64,000 bases of DNA from Spongilla lacustris (taxonomy: Eukaryota > Porifera > Demospongiae > Spongillida > Spongillidae), in contig OX442422.1 of assembly GCA_949361645.1 (NCBI GenBank), forward strand, positions 3,483,137 to 3,547,136, in the 5' to 3' direction. The position numbers and the translations under genes are program-made. Each line of letters opens with the position of its first letter. Position 1 is the first letter of the stretch. Below are positions 1 through 7,386 of this stretch, piece after piece. Under the pieces are notes generated by a model. It made no database searches and was not told the origin of the DNA. It saw only the letters and a list, made by a program, of their open reading frames with translations.

Positions 1-526
1 AGGTCCTGTTGAACCTTTCTACGATACCCTGCTGCCTGTGGTTGCCAGGAATGGCTACCCTGATCTGCACCTTGTGGGTTTCCATCAACTTTTTGAACAC
101 TCCTAGGAACTCCTTACCTGCATCTACCTGTATCAGATTAGGCCATTTTAGGGGTCCTCTCGTGTATATTTTTTGTATGGCAGCCTTGGTAGCATTGGCG
201 GTTTTATCTGGTAGTGGTTCAGCCTCTTTAAACCTACTGGCTACATCTACTACACAGAGGCAATACTTGTATGTTTTCCTATTTACCTTATCTTCGGGAA
301 GATACAGAATATCGGTCTGGTGCACATTATTTGGTACCGTTTCGGTAATCCTACCCCGGGGTACGTGTTTAGGTGCAGGTAAGTATATCTGATATACATC
401 CTGCTTAAGTAGCCATTTCTCGGCTTCTTCCCTTGACTTCCCGGTAGCAGCTGCAAGCTTTTTTATGGCCTGTTCGCCCCTCCAGTAGCCTCTCTTGGAG
501 TAGTACACAGACTCGAAATCTGCCAT
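1..526 (-). CDS. Retroviral-type (rve) integrase, C-terminus cut by window edge
   Basis: This is the integrase that inserts the element into host DNA by a DDE strand-transfer reaction. The reading frame is open from the ATG at 524-526 through the left edge, so 175 residues are visible. The catalytic triad can be read: D72 in HQTDILYL, D135 in IQVDAGKEF and E170 in QQGIVERFN. There are 34 residues between the second D and the E, as in the DDE integrases of retroviruses, Mavericks and Ginger elements. The zinc-binding N-terminal domain typical of this family is short or absent here, since only about 65 residues precede the core. Any C-terminal chromodomain would lie beyond the edge. The gene reads towards the nearer terminus, a usual Maverick position. 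A Ginger or Gypsy integrase is unlikely given the neighbouring capsid and polymerase genes. Confidence 0.88.
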   Translation of the reverse strand, partial: MADFESVYYSKRGYWRGEQAIKKLAAATGKSREEAEKWLLKQDVYQIYLPAPKHVPRGRITETVPNNVHQTDILYLPEDKVNRKTYKYCLCVVDVASRFKEAEPLPDKTANATKAAIQKIYTRGPLKWPNLIQVDAGKEFLGVFKKLMETHKVQIRVAIPGNHRQQGIVERFNRT

Positions 527-563
527 TGTATACCCCCTAAAAAAATATATTTATAATTAGGCC

Positions 564-574
564 TCCCGCAGGGA
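564..574. repeat. GC hairpin TCCC-GCA-GGGA
   Basis: A four-base stem on loop GCA, just past the stop of the 577-1140 gene. A member of the dispersed hairpin family of the element. Confidence 0.7.
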
Positions 575-576
575 AA

Positions 577-1140
577 CTAGCAGCACGACGCATGCATGCA
601 AATATAGTTAAGACATCTAGTTACGTGTTCGGCCTCCTCTACGGACATGAAGGGCAGTTGCTGCCGTATGTGATACGACCGGAGGTGTTCGGGTATAACC
701 CTGTATATCATGGTATTGGCGTAGGCATCTTTCCAGTCCGATTTTAGCATTCCGTTTATGAATGAGGTGATGGTAGCATTAAGCTCGAATTCGTTTTCTT
801 TGGCTAACTTGTAAATTAGCGATAGCAGCTTAGATCCAAGCTCTCTGGCCTTAATTTCGTACGACTTTGTGAGTGACGTAGTGTCAATAATATAGTCTAA
901 GTACATCCGTATCTTATGAATTTCGTCATCGCTAAGGAAGGGGATATGCTCCTTGATATACTTTATTCTGTCATCTTGTGATAGTATGTGGTAGTATACG
1001 TTCCAGGCTATATTATCGATGAATTCGGTGTCCACTCCGGGTTTCGTTTTTAGGTATGCGAGTAGCTTTATGGTTGCTTCGGTAACCGTGTAGCTAACGC
1101 TTGTGCCGTCCGCAGGACTTGCCATGGTTATTATGAACAC
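577..1140 (-). CDS. Accessory protein with an internal duplication, unknown function
   Basis: This 187-residue protein is not recognised. It contains two related helical segments of about 36 residues. The first, near residues 49-84, reads YYHILSQDD then EHIPFLSDDEIHKIR. The second, near 144-179, reads IYRVIPEHL then QQLPFMSVEEAEHV. The spacing is the same and both end in L-D/N-Y-I, so the segments look like a tandem repeat of one helical hairpin. The N-terminus codes ASPADG across a GTCC-GCA-GGAC hairpin at 1108-1118. Another hairpin, TCCC-GCA-GGGA (564-574), lies just past the stop. A second ATG five codons in (MASPADG) is an equally good start. It lies between the integrase and a SAP-like gene, all on the minus strand. 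Confidence 0.7.
   Translation of the reverse strand: MFIITMASPADGTSVSYTVTEATIKLLAYLKTKPGVDTEFIDNIAWNVYYHILSQDDRIKYIKEHIPFLSDDEIHKIRMYLDYIIDTTSLTKSYEIKARELGSKLLSLIYKLAKENEFELNATITSFINGMLKSDWKDAYANTMIYRVIPEHLRSYHIRQQLPFMSVEEAEHVTRCLNYICMHASCC
1108..1118. repeat. GC hairpin GTCC-GCA-GGAC inside a gene
   Basis: It codes part of the ASPADG stretch at the N-terminus of the 577-1140 gene. Confidence 0.7.
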
Positions 1141-1165
1141 TTTGCTAACTTATAATTACTTTTTA

Positions 1166-1843
1166 TCAACGGAGCATGTCACTAGGATTGGTTTCTAAGC
1201 AGAATTTTTTAAGATCTGACATCAATTCTCTCCTTGTTTTGGGAGTTGATTTGCGGATTTCGGGGTTATACTTTGAAATTTTGATATTTGCCCTCTTGGC
1301 TGATAATTTCAAGTCTGTCATTGCCATGCTGTTGAGCTTCAGATCGAGTTTTTCAGACTCGTTTTTGGGGTCAAAGTGAACTTTTGATGCTACTGTAGCC
1401 TCTTCTTGTTTAACAGTTTCTGGCTTAGAACTAGTAGCATCATTGGTAGCCTCTTTAGGGCTATCCTTTGGGGCTATGGTAGCCTCATTGATACTATCTT
1501 TAGGGCTACCGTTTGATGCTACCGTAGCCTCTTCTTGTTTAACTGTGGGAGATGTGGTAGCCTCATTTGATGCTACCATGGGGCTAGCCTCAGTCTTGCT
1601 AGTATCAGTAACCCCAGGAATTTTAACGTTTAGAACCATTTCTAGCTCGGCTTTTGTCATCTTGGAATATCCTTTTATACCTTGAACGCGTGCCCGATCG
1701 ATCAAATCTTTTTTTGTTCCTACTTTTGGTGTAGGCTTCGGCTTGACATTGGTTGGCGGAATTTTCGGTTCGGGGGTAGGTTCGTCCTCGACCGAGTCTT
1801 CGTATTCCGATTCGGCTGAACTGGTGTACTCGCTGTCGCTCAT
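1166..1843 (-). CDS. Acidic/proline N-terminus, SAP/Rho-N-like protein
   Basis: This 225-residue protein has an acidic Ser/Glu-rich start and then a proline-lysine stretch. About residues 44-72 read KKDLIDRARVQGIKGYSK followed by MTKAELE, which resembles SAP or Rho N-terminal nucleic-acid-binding helices. The middle is a low-complexity repeat built on EATVASN/EATIAPK units with PKDS spacers, probably disordered. The C-terminal 60 residues (DLKLSAKRANIKISKYN onwards) may be a second SAP-like helix pair ending in a basic helix. A DNA-binding virion or regulatory role is an inference from the SAP-like motif only. The gene is divergent from the plus-strand gene starting at 1895, with an AT-rich 51-bp gap containing TTTCTTAAATTTATT. 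Confidence 0.7.
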   Translation of the reverse strand: MSDSEYTSSAESEYEDSVEDEPTPEPKIPPTNVKPKPTPKVGTKKDLIDRARVQGIKGYSKMTKAELEMVLNVKIPGVTDTSKTEASPMVASNEATTSPTVKQEEATVASNGSPKDSINEATIAPKDSPKEATNDATSSKPETVKQEEATVASKVHFDPKNESEKLDLKLNSMAMTDLKLSAKRANIKISKYNPEIRKSTPKTRRELMSDLKKFCLETNPSDMLR

Positions 1844-1894
1844 TTTGATATATACTTTTGCATACTGTATGCAAAGCTATTTCTTAAATTTATT

Positions 1895-2077
1895 ATGTCG
1901 TACGCAGACCTGAGCAAAATCGTTCCTCTGGACGACGCAAGCAACGACGAATGGCTGAAGACTTACATCGAAAAAGATCGGCTAGCCAAGGAAGAAGAAG
2001 AAGCGGCAGAACTGGCAGCAAAGCAAGCGGCTGCTATGCAGGCTCAGTCCCGGGAGGGAGGGCAAAGGCGAGGATAG
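1895..2077 (+). CDS. N-terminal part of an accessory gene, ending at an in-frame TAG
   Basis: This is a 60-codon frame starting MSYADLSKIVPLDD, with an acidic coiled segment (AKEEEEAAELAAKQ). It ends at TAG 2075-2077. The same frame then stays open without another stop to 2728, so this and the next entry look like one gene of 278 codons interrupted once. The stop sits in a GC-rich stretch (about 2047-2085) resembling the element's hairpin family, where other copies read GAGGACAGC and this one GAGGATAGC. It may be read through, be a true break, or be a sequencing error. Function unknown. Confidence 0.6.
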   Translation: MSYADLSKIVPLDDASNDEWLKTYIEKDRLAKEEEEAAELAAKQAAAMQAQSREGGQRRG

Positions 2078-2104
2078 CAGGACCAGGCAAGTCCAGAAAA
2101 AATT

Positions 2105-2728
2105 TTGGTGAAGAAGAAAAAAAGGCGTACGGTGTACATCGAAGATGACGATCATTCCGAGGAAGTTAAGCGATTGACCATTAGCCTGCACAGATTTCAA
2201 GAATTGTACGAAAGGCTGGAATTATTTGGAAAAGCTATTCCTGATGCTCTTAAGGATAAAGCAGCAAAGGCACTTGAGACCGAAGACGTGGATAAATTAC
2301 GGGTTGCCGAGTTACTTCTGAGATCGTATCTAGGAGGAAATATGTTCTCGCCTCCGGCCCAGGCCGATTTCATCATGGGCACCGTACATCCGATTATTGA
2401 GACGTATGCAACCCGTATGGGATATAATCTAACGGGGTTTACCCAGGTCGCTAACAAGGCGTGTGCGATGCCCCTTCTATCTTACCTTATACGGCACGAT
2501 CCGTTATCGGGTTATCAGCTTCCTCCTGCTGCAGAATTGGCCCTAGCATATGCTGGTGCTATTGCGATGGTATATGCCGTAAATAAGAGTAACAAGGCCC
2601 CAGACGTTGCCTCGCCTAACCCTGCGGAAAGCAGCCAACAAGAGCAGATTCAGCCCTCACGTGATGAAATATTGTTTACGACCGATCCTCCCGCAGGGCT
2701 AGAAATACCGTTGCCTAATCTAGATTAG
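2105..2728 (+). CDS. Accessory protein, main part of the TAG-interrupted gene
   Basis: This open frame has the same phase as 1895-2077 but no ATG near its beginning; the first plausible alternative start is TTG 2105, just before a run VKKKKRR. It is therefore best read as the continuation of the upstream frame. Features are a lysine/arginine patch then an acidic EDDD segment, a helical region (residues about 20-75), a compact domain with a hydrophobic C-terminal helix rich in Ala (about 140-160), and a disordered Ser/Gln/Pro tail. The tail contains a CCC-GCA-GGG hairpin at 2690-2698 coding PPAG. The stop overlaps the stop of the convergent penton gene by four bases. No family recognised. Confidence 0.7.
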   Translation: MVKKKKRRTVYIEDDDHSEEVKRLTISLHRFQELYERLELFGKAIPDALKDKAAKALETEDVDKLRVAELLLRSYLGGNMFSPPAQADFIMGTVHPIIETYATRMGYNLTGFTQVANKACAMPLLSYLIRHDPLSGYQLPPAAELALAYAGAIAMVYAVNKSNKAPDVASPNPAESSQQEQIQPSRDEILFTTDPPAGLEIPLPNLD

Positions 2729-3585
2729 GCCCGATAGACTTTGGCAAGCCCTCCTTGACGCGCAAGCGTTTGGCCCAAAGGAGTGTCGAGTTGCAGGTCT
2801 GATATGTCACTGCCTGAGGTATTGTCTAGCTCGGTTGTGAACGTTGCTATCCACTCTGCCGTTTGCTCGAGAGGAGTGCCATTAGGCCTCAGTAATGCCC
2901 AACTCAGCTGTGTGGGACACCTCGAGAAGTGGATCCTTTGAGGGGCTAAATCACTATCTACGATTGCTATCTGTTGCCCGAAGTCTATTGATTTGGGGAT
3001 GAGAAAGCTGCAAGTCGTCGATCCTCTCATCCCCCTAGGAATATTAACTTGCTGTGTAACGGCGTTGTTGCTCGAGATTTGGATGATGAAATATTGATCG
3101 TATAGTACGGGCATATTTGCAGCCGTTTGTATCAGCTGGAATGTCTGGGTGTTACCGGAATTAAACCCCAGCAGCTTACCTATGCTGTTTACAGGAAATA
3201 TAAGTTTAAAGGGTTTTGAAGCGGTAAACGAGTATCTACTGGTAGCATTATTAAAGTTAGAAGTTAGCACTATTCCGGCACTCTGTGCATCTGCCAAAGT
3301 TAGAGCATTAGCAACGGTCAAACCGATGTCGTTAGTGCCCCCAACCCTATAATATCCGGTTGGGATTACGGCCGTAACGACCGCGGTTCCGTCGTCCATC
3401 TGTATGACATTTCCTTTAGATGGAGATACATTGGGGGCCGTAAACGTCATGTTAAAGGTGGAAAGCTTAAGATAGAAGGACTGGTTAGGCAGGAGATTAT
3501 TGAATTGCACGGCCATAGACCCGCTGTCGTGAGTACCCGAATCTCGATTATTTGAATCGATTGCGAAGACTGATCTAGATGTCAT
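2725..3585 (-). CDS. Probable penton (minor capsid) protein
   Basis: This 286-residue protein starts MTSRSVFAIDSNNRDSG and is almost entirely beta-strand-like. FYLKLSTFNMTFTAPN, VIPTGYYRVGG and SIGKLLGFNSG resemble the penton or minor capsid proteins of Polintons, virophages and related viruses, which often have an N-terminal ID-S-NR signature, a Y-R/N turn and an LLGF motif. That family forms a single jelly-roll pentamer at capsid vertices. The gene lies head to head with the major capsid gene, 68 bp apart, sharing an AT-rich promoter, as expected for co-expressed virion genes. No GC hairpin interrupts the coding region. The assignment rests on motif resemblance and context. Confidence 0.7.
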   Translation of the reverse strand: MTSRSVFAIDSNNRDSGTHDSGSMAVQFNNLLPNQSFYLKLSTFNMTFTAPNVSPSKGNVIQMDDGTAVVTAVIPTGYYRVGGTNDIGLTVANALTLADAQSAGIVLTSNFNNATSRYSFTASKPFKLIFPVNSIGKLLGFNSGNTQTFQLIQTAANMPVLYDQYFIIQISSNNAVTQQVNIPRGMRGSTTCSFLIPKSIDFGQQIAIVDSDLAPQRIHFSRCPTQLSWALLRPNGTPLEQTAEWIATFTTELDNTSGSDISDLQLDTPLGQTLARQGGLAKVYRA

Positions 3586-3591
3586 TTTTTT

Positions 3592-3653
3592 GTCTTAGCA
3601 GACGGCCCGTCCGGCGAGGACAGTTATGTATATATCCAATTTAAATTTTAAAT
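3592..3653. promoter_or_regulatory. Divergent penton/major capsid promoter with paired hairpins
   Basis: The 68-bp gap holds two GC hairpins in tandem: GTCT-TAGC-AGAC at 3592-3603 and GTCC-GGCGA-GGAC at 3609-3621. A TATATA run (about 3629-3635) and the AT palindromic stretch AATTTAAATTTTAAAT (3638-3653) follow, abutting the capsid ATG. The same AT box occurs at other structural-gene promoters of the element. Confidence 0.6.
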
Positions 3654-5339
3654 ATGATAACGGTATTAGAAATGGCTACCAACTTGATCAGCCGTGTTGA
3701 CGATTATCAGCGTACCCTGATTACCAATCCCATGACTGGGATGCGGGAGTCTGTGCTAGTCGAGCAGATTCGAGGCAAGGAGATCTCCAGGACGGAGAAA
3801 AAGTATTCTACTTTTGCGGCTAGTTCGTTCAATGCGGGCTATCTACAGTCATCTAGTCAGATATTGAAATACATTGTAAACGGGCGTTTGGGCCAAGTTA
3901 CCAAGGCCTGGCTGCAGTTCCAGATACAGGTCTCCAACGCTCCTGTTAAGCTCCTCCCCGCGTTCATGTGGATCGACCAGTTGAACAGTTTTAAGGACTC
4001 TACCAATACCAAGGGTATGGACGCCAATTGGTTCAGCATTCTGCTATCCCTGAGCAACCTGACTCCAGCCCAGTTTAAGCCACTGGCGCAGATGATGCTC
4101 TGCGATCCGGACGACGCCTGGACGACGTCATTTCTCCCCGTCGGTACTTATAACGTCTACGTGCCTCTGTACGACTCCTGCCTGCTTACCGGAGCCCACC
4201 TGAAATATTACCCGGAGAACATGAATATGCAGATTATCTCACCCCAAGGAGGATGCGTTGAGCAGGGAAATCCGCTTAACGTGACCCTTCTGAGTTCGAG
4301 CCTTGTTCTAGAGGAGACGGACGTTCCAGTGGCTAAAGCTGCGATTATCGAGCAGTCGTATAGCTACCCTTTTAAGCGTTTCTTTCTAGATTGGCAGGTG
4401 TACAATAATCAAACCGTTACGGTTGCAAACGGAGGTGGCCCGGTTCAGATTAAGATGGATAACCTCTCTGGAGTTATCCCCTTTCTTATCTACGGGCTGA
4501 GGGCCTCCACGTCACCTGTTAACGGTGCCTGCAAGAGGTTCGTGTCGCTAGGTTCTAAGCTTGGATCGTGCTCAGTTAACCTGTTTAACGCTGCCGGAAA
4601 ATCTATACTTAACCAGGCCATTGACCCGTATCTACAGCAGTCGATTCAGGCGATAAGTTCCTACGGCGAAATTCTTAACGGCGACTGGTCCAATATTTAT
4701 TTCCTGGATTTTACCAGGGATAGGATAGCATCCATCAACGGCATTATAAGTGCGGGCTGGAGAAAGGCCGAAATTAACGACTACATCCAGATAAATTTTA
4801 ACACCCAATACGTGGCTGAAGTGCCCCGCGTTATCACGTTCACTACAATCGACGGAACGGGCATGGCGTCTGCCGCGACTGCAGGTTCCTTCCAGTTGTC
4901 CTATTGTGACGGTCGGGGCCTTGCATTCACCTCTGCCCTTATAAACTATAACAGCACTCAGGCGGCCGTTCAGACAGCACTCGACAACATGGTGATATAC
5001 GGCGGGGTTACACTTATTGCCGGCTCTACCAACGTCAACTCACTTCAGGGTTTGACCATTACCATGATGAATCTGAGCGATTTCAACACTGCAGTACAGG
5101 GGGCTAGATGGAGCGTGATGACTAGTACATTGCGTAATGCTTCGGCTGCGGTATTCCCCTCTATGGCCGACGTTGGGGGCTCTATGCAGGTCGGGGTTGC
5201 ACCGGGTACATACCAGACGTTCATCCTGTTTCCCAAGTTTAGCTGCTTTAAGTTGACACCGACTGCGACCGTCGGCAGCCCCGTTACAGTCTCCTACGCT
5301 GTTGATGCAGCATCTCTGAAAGAGGGAGAACTACGATAG
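3654..5339 (+). CDS. Major capsid protein, double-jelly-roll type (probable)
   Basis: This 561-residue protein probably forms the hexameric building block of the icosahedral capsid. It is beta-rich throughout. Segments such as KYSTFAASSFNAGYLQ, WLQFQIQVSNAP, SYPFKRFFLDWQVYNN, GVIPFLIYGLRAS and WSNIYFLDFTRD fit the pattern of Polinton and adintovirus capsid proteins, including the aromatic-rich strand before the second jelly roll. It sits next to the probable penton with a shared promoter. The longest frame starts at 3654, directly against the AT promoter box; a second ATG at 3672 (MATNLISRV) leaves a short leader and may be the real start. Residues near 370-520 look like an insertion or tower region (SAATAGSFQLSYCDGRG onwards). 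No GC hairpin occurs in the gene. Confidence 0.75.
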   Translation: MITVLEMATNLISRVDDYQRTLITNPMTGMRESVLVEQIRGKEISRTEKKYSTFAASSFNAGYLQSSSQILKYIVNGRLGQVTKAWLQFQIQVSNAPVKLLPAFMWIDQLNSFKDSTNTKGMDANWFSILLSLSNLTPAQFKPLAQMMLCDPDDAWTTSFLPVGTYNVYVPLYDSCLLTGAHLKYYPENMNMQIISPQGGCVEQGNPLNVTLLSSSLVLEETDVPVAKAAIIEQSYSYPFKRFFLDWQVYNNQTVTVANGGGPVQIKMDNLSGVIPFLIYGLRASTSPVNGACKRFVSLGSKLGSCSVNLFNAAGKSILNQAIDPYLQQSIQAISSYGEILNGDWSNIYFLDFTRDRIASINGIISAGWRKAEINDYIQINFNTQYVAEVPRVITFTTIDGTGMASAATAGSFQLSYCDGRGLAFTSALINYNSTQAAVQTALDNMVIYGGVTLIAGSTNVNSLQGLTITMMNLSDFNTAVQGARWSVMTSTLRNASAAVFPSMADVGGSMQVGVAPGTYQTFILFPKFSCFKLTPTATVGSPVTVSYAVDAASLKEGELR

Positions 5340-5360
5340 CCTTGCAGGCTAGCGGGCTTA

Positions 5361-5412
5361 TGCTAAAAAAATAAAATAAAAATAAAAATAAAAAAATAAA
5401 AAAATATTATCA
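5361..5412. terminator. AATAAA-rich 3' end region shared by convergent genes
   Basis: A run of repeated AAATAAA/AATAAAAAT units follows the capsid stop and precedes the stop of the convergent SAP coiled-coil gene. It would supply polyadenylation signals for the capsid transcript. A TTCCC-GCCA-GGGAA hairpin follows at 5442-5455. Confidence 0.5.
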
Positions 5413-5441
5413 GGTTATTTTTTTTTTGTGCTGTGCATGGC

Positions 5442-5455
5442 TTCCCGCCAGGGAA
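5442..5455. repeat. GC hairpin TTCCC-GCCA-GGGAA
   Basis: A five-base stem on loop GCCA, between the convergent capsid and SAP-protein genes. Confidence 0.7.
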
Positions 5456-5466
5456 GGCGAGGGCTG

Positions 5467-6666
5467 TTATTTCTTCTTTTTACCCCGTTTATCCCTATAC
5501 TCGTACTTATCTGCTATTTCTTTAGCGTGAGGCAAGATAACGGCGTTATCTATATAAAATTTGACGATTGCATCAAACACTCTCTTGCCCCTAATTCCCC
5601 TTGTAGCAATTCCTAGGGAAGCAGCCTCTTTTCTCAATTCAGGTACTTTTAAGGTAGATATCTCTATCATCTTATTTTCGAATTTTGCATAAGTGTCGGG
5701 TATAACGATAGGCCCTGCAGGGGCTTGGATCTCCTCGGGAACGCCCTCATCGTCGGGGTCTGTTTCATACTCAGACCCAGACTTAGCTTGTGCCTCTATA
5801 TGCTCTGTATCTGCCTTTATTTTAGCCTCTTCATATTCTGTGTCGAGTTCAGCAGTTCTTTTGGCCTCAGCTGCCATTCGTTTCTGCTGCTCTCTTTGGG
5901 CTTTTCTAGACTCGGGATCGGCCTGTTGCTGTTGTCGTCTGTACTCGGCCTTGAGCTTGGATGTTCTTTTGCTGTCTTCTATCGCCTCTTGCTGGCGATC
6001 GGATTTGAGCTTAGAAGAGCGTGTTCTCATCCTCTCGGCCGCTTCAGATAAATTATAGTCGATGAGATCAGAGTCTAGATGCGAGTCGCCTATGAGTTCA
6101 CCACGTTCTACGAGAGGGCCGTGATCACCCTCGCTTACCTTCCCATTCCTCGGGCCGGAAGGGCCGAGAGGGGAAAAGCCAAGTAACTTTGCGAGCGTAT
6201 TGCTGGCACCGAAAAATATGCGATTTATTAGCGGTGTGGGCTTGTATGCTCCTTCGGAAAATCTATCTAGAAATTCCTCAGTAGATAGGGGTTTGTGCAG
6301 GTAGGAACTGTATATCTCTTTCGTATATGTATACTGGTTTTCGATGGGCCCCTCCTTGTTTATGTACCAATCAGGGACGTACGTTTTAAGCCCTTTGCTA
6401 GCTGCGTAGATACCTGTATCCTTTTTTCTATATTGGCTTAATAAGAATCGTCCTTCTGGGGTACTGACTATGAATTTGATTTTGGTGGCTCTATCTGGCG
6501 TTCCATTAAAGTCAATAGGCAGAGCTTGGTTTTTAAGGTACATTTGCTTAAAAATCAAGTCTAAGGCAAAATCAGTAAGCCCATATAGAGGCACTAACAC
6601 GCCGTGATAAGTCTTTGTTACACCTTCATAGTCGGTGAGGCGTTCTCGGTGCGCGAAGTTGATCAT
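5467..6666 (-). CDS. Coiled-coil protein with C-terminal SAP domain
   Basis: This 399-residue protein has three parts. Residues 1-170 form a globular domain (start MINFAHRERLTDYEGV; LVPLYGLTDFALDLIF). A long charged coiled coil (about 205-310) is rich in Arg/Lys/Gln/Glu, with QQQQ and EEAKIKADTEHIEAQ. The C-terminus (about 335-378) reads LKVPELRKEAASLGIATRG followed by KRVFDAIV, a good match to the SAP helix-turn-helix fold that binds DNA. The last ten residues are very basic (KRGKKKK). Such proteins in Mavericks could organise DNA in the virion, which is an inference. A hairpin-like insert (about 6149-6169) codes GPSGPRN between the globular and coiled parts, and a smaller one codes PAGP at 5711-5724. 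Confidence 0.7.
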   Translation of the reverse strand: MINFAHRERLTDYEGVTKTYHGVLVPLYGLTDFALDLIFKQMYLKNQALPIDFNGTPDRATKIKFIVSTPEGRFLLSQYRKKDTGIYAASKGLKTYVPDWYINKEGPIENQYTYTKEIYSSYLHKPLSTEEFLDRFSEGAYKPTPLINRIFFGASNTLAKLLGFSPLGPSGPRNGKVSEGDHGPLVERGELIGDSHLDSDLIDYNLSEAAERMRTRSSKLKSDRQQEAIEDSKRTSKLKAEYRRQQQQADPESRKAQREQQKRMAAEAKRTAELDTEYEEAKIKADTEHIEAQAKSGSEYETDPDDEGVPEEIQAPAGPIVIPDTYAKFENKMIEISTLKVPELRKEAASLGIATRGIRGKRVFDAIVKFYIDNAVILPHAKEIADKYEYRDKRGKKKK

Positions 6667-6672
6667 CTCCTT

Positions 6673-6685
6673 GTGCTCGCCGCAC
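6673..6685. repeat. GC hairpin GTGC-TCGCC-GCAC
   Basis: Same loop as the GTCC/GGAC copies but with both stem arms changed together. It lies in the leader of the 5467-6666 gene. Confidence 0.75.
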
Positions 6686-6730
6686 GGGCTTAATAAGTAT
6701 TTATTTTATGTATAAATAAAAAGCAACCCT

Positions 6731-6770
6731 GGCGAGGACAGCCCGTCCGGCGAGGACAGCCCATCCGGCA
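6731..6770. repeat. Hairpin cluster between two minus-strand genes
   Basis: Near-direct copies of GGCGAGGACAGCCCGTCC, with a GTCC-GGCGA-GGAC hairpin at 6745-6757. Confidence 0.8.
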
Positions 6771-6772
6771 AG

Positions 6773-7339
6773 CTATAGCTTGCCAGCGAGAGCAGCGAAA
6801 ACGCCGAATCCAGACTTTTCTCCGAACAATTTGTCACTTTTCAAAGCATCGGTAAGGCCTGATTTAGTCTTAGCAATGCCTTCTTCCTCTAGGTAATAAT
6901 CTTTGACGGAATAGGGCTGCAGGGTCTTGCTTTTTACGAAAATATCTGAGGGGGATGCGTATTTTTTTAGGATAGCTCTACCATCCTTATTATAGCTCAT
7001 TGCCTTGATCATATCATCGTCGCTGATAACGCCTCCACGCATCACGAAATCGATTAAAAGATCCTGTTTAGTTTTGATATAATTTCTGAACTCGAAACCC
7101 AGTGCTTCTGGGGTGATATATAGGTTTACGAAGGCACCGGCAATCTTGGTTAAATTGCCTTCGGGGGTAAAATACTCTTGCTCGTAGGAATCGGTGGGGG
7201 CCTTTGGAGCGATTGACAGCTCCTCTATCGCATTGATATGGCCTCTGGAATAGCCCTTGTCAATATCTCCCGGGTCGGCCTTCACCCTCTTCCTGGTGCT
7301 GGCGGTGTGGGTAGGTGCTGGTGTAGCTGCTTCTGCCAT
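6773..7339 (-). CDS. Small accessory protein with basic N-terminus
   Basis: This 188-residue protein is not recognised. It begins with an Ala/Thr-rich stretch and a basic patch STRKRVK that could be a nuclear localisation signal. A mixed alpha/beta region follows (FTPEGNLTKIAGAFVNLYITPEALGF; VMRGGVISDDDMIKAM) and a Gly/Ala C-terminus. The start is preceded on the minus strand by TTAATTTAAG and ATATATTATT, similar to promoters of the structural genes. A hairpin cluster (6731-6770) lies past its stop. Confidence 0.65.
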   Translation of the reverse strand: MAEAATPAPTHTASTRKRVKADPGDIDKGYSRGHINAIEELSIAPKAPTDSYEQEYFTPEGNLTKIAGAFVNLYITPEALGFEFRNYIKTKQDLLIDFVMRGGVISDDDMIKAMSYNKDGRAILKKYASPSDIFVKSKTLQPYSVKDYYLEEEGIAKTKSGLTDALKSDKLFGEKSGFGVFAALAGKL

Positions 7340-7386
7340 CGTGATAATAACCTAATAATATATTTATCTTAAATTAAGTGGAAGCT

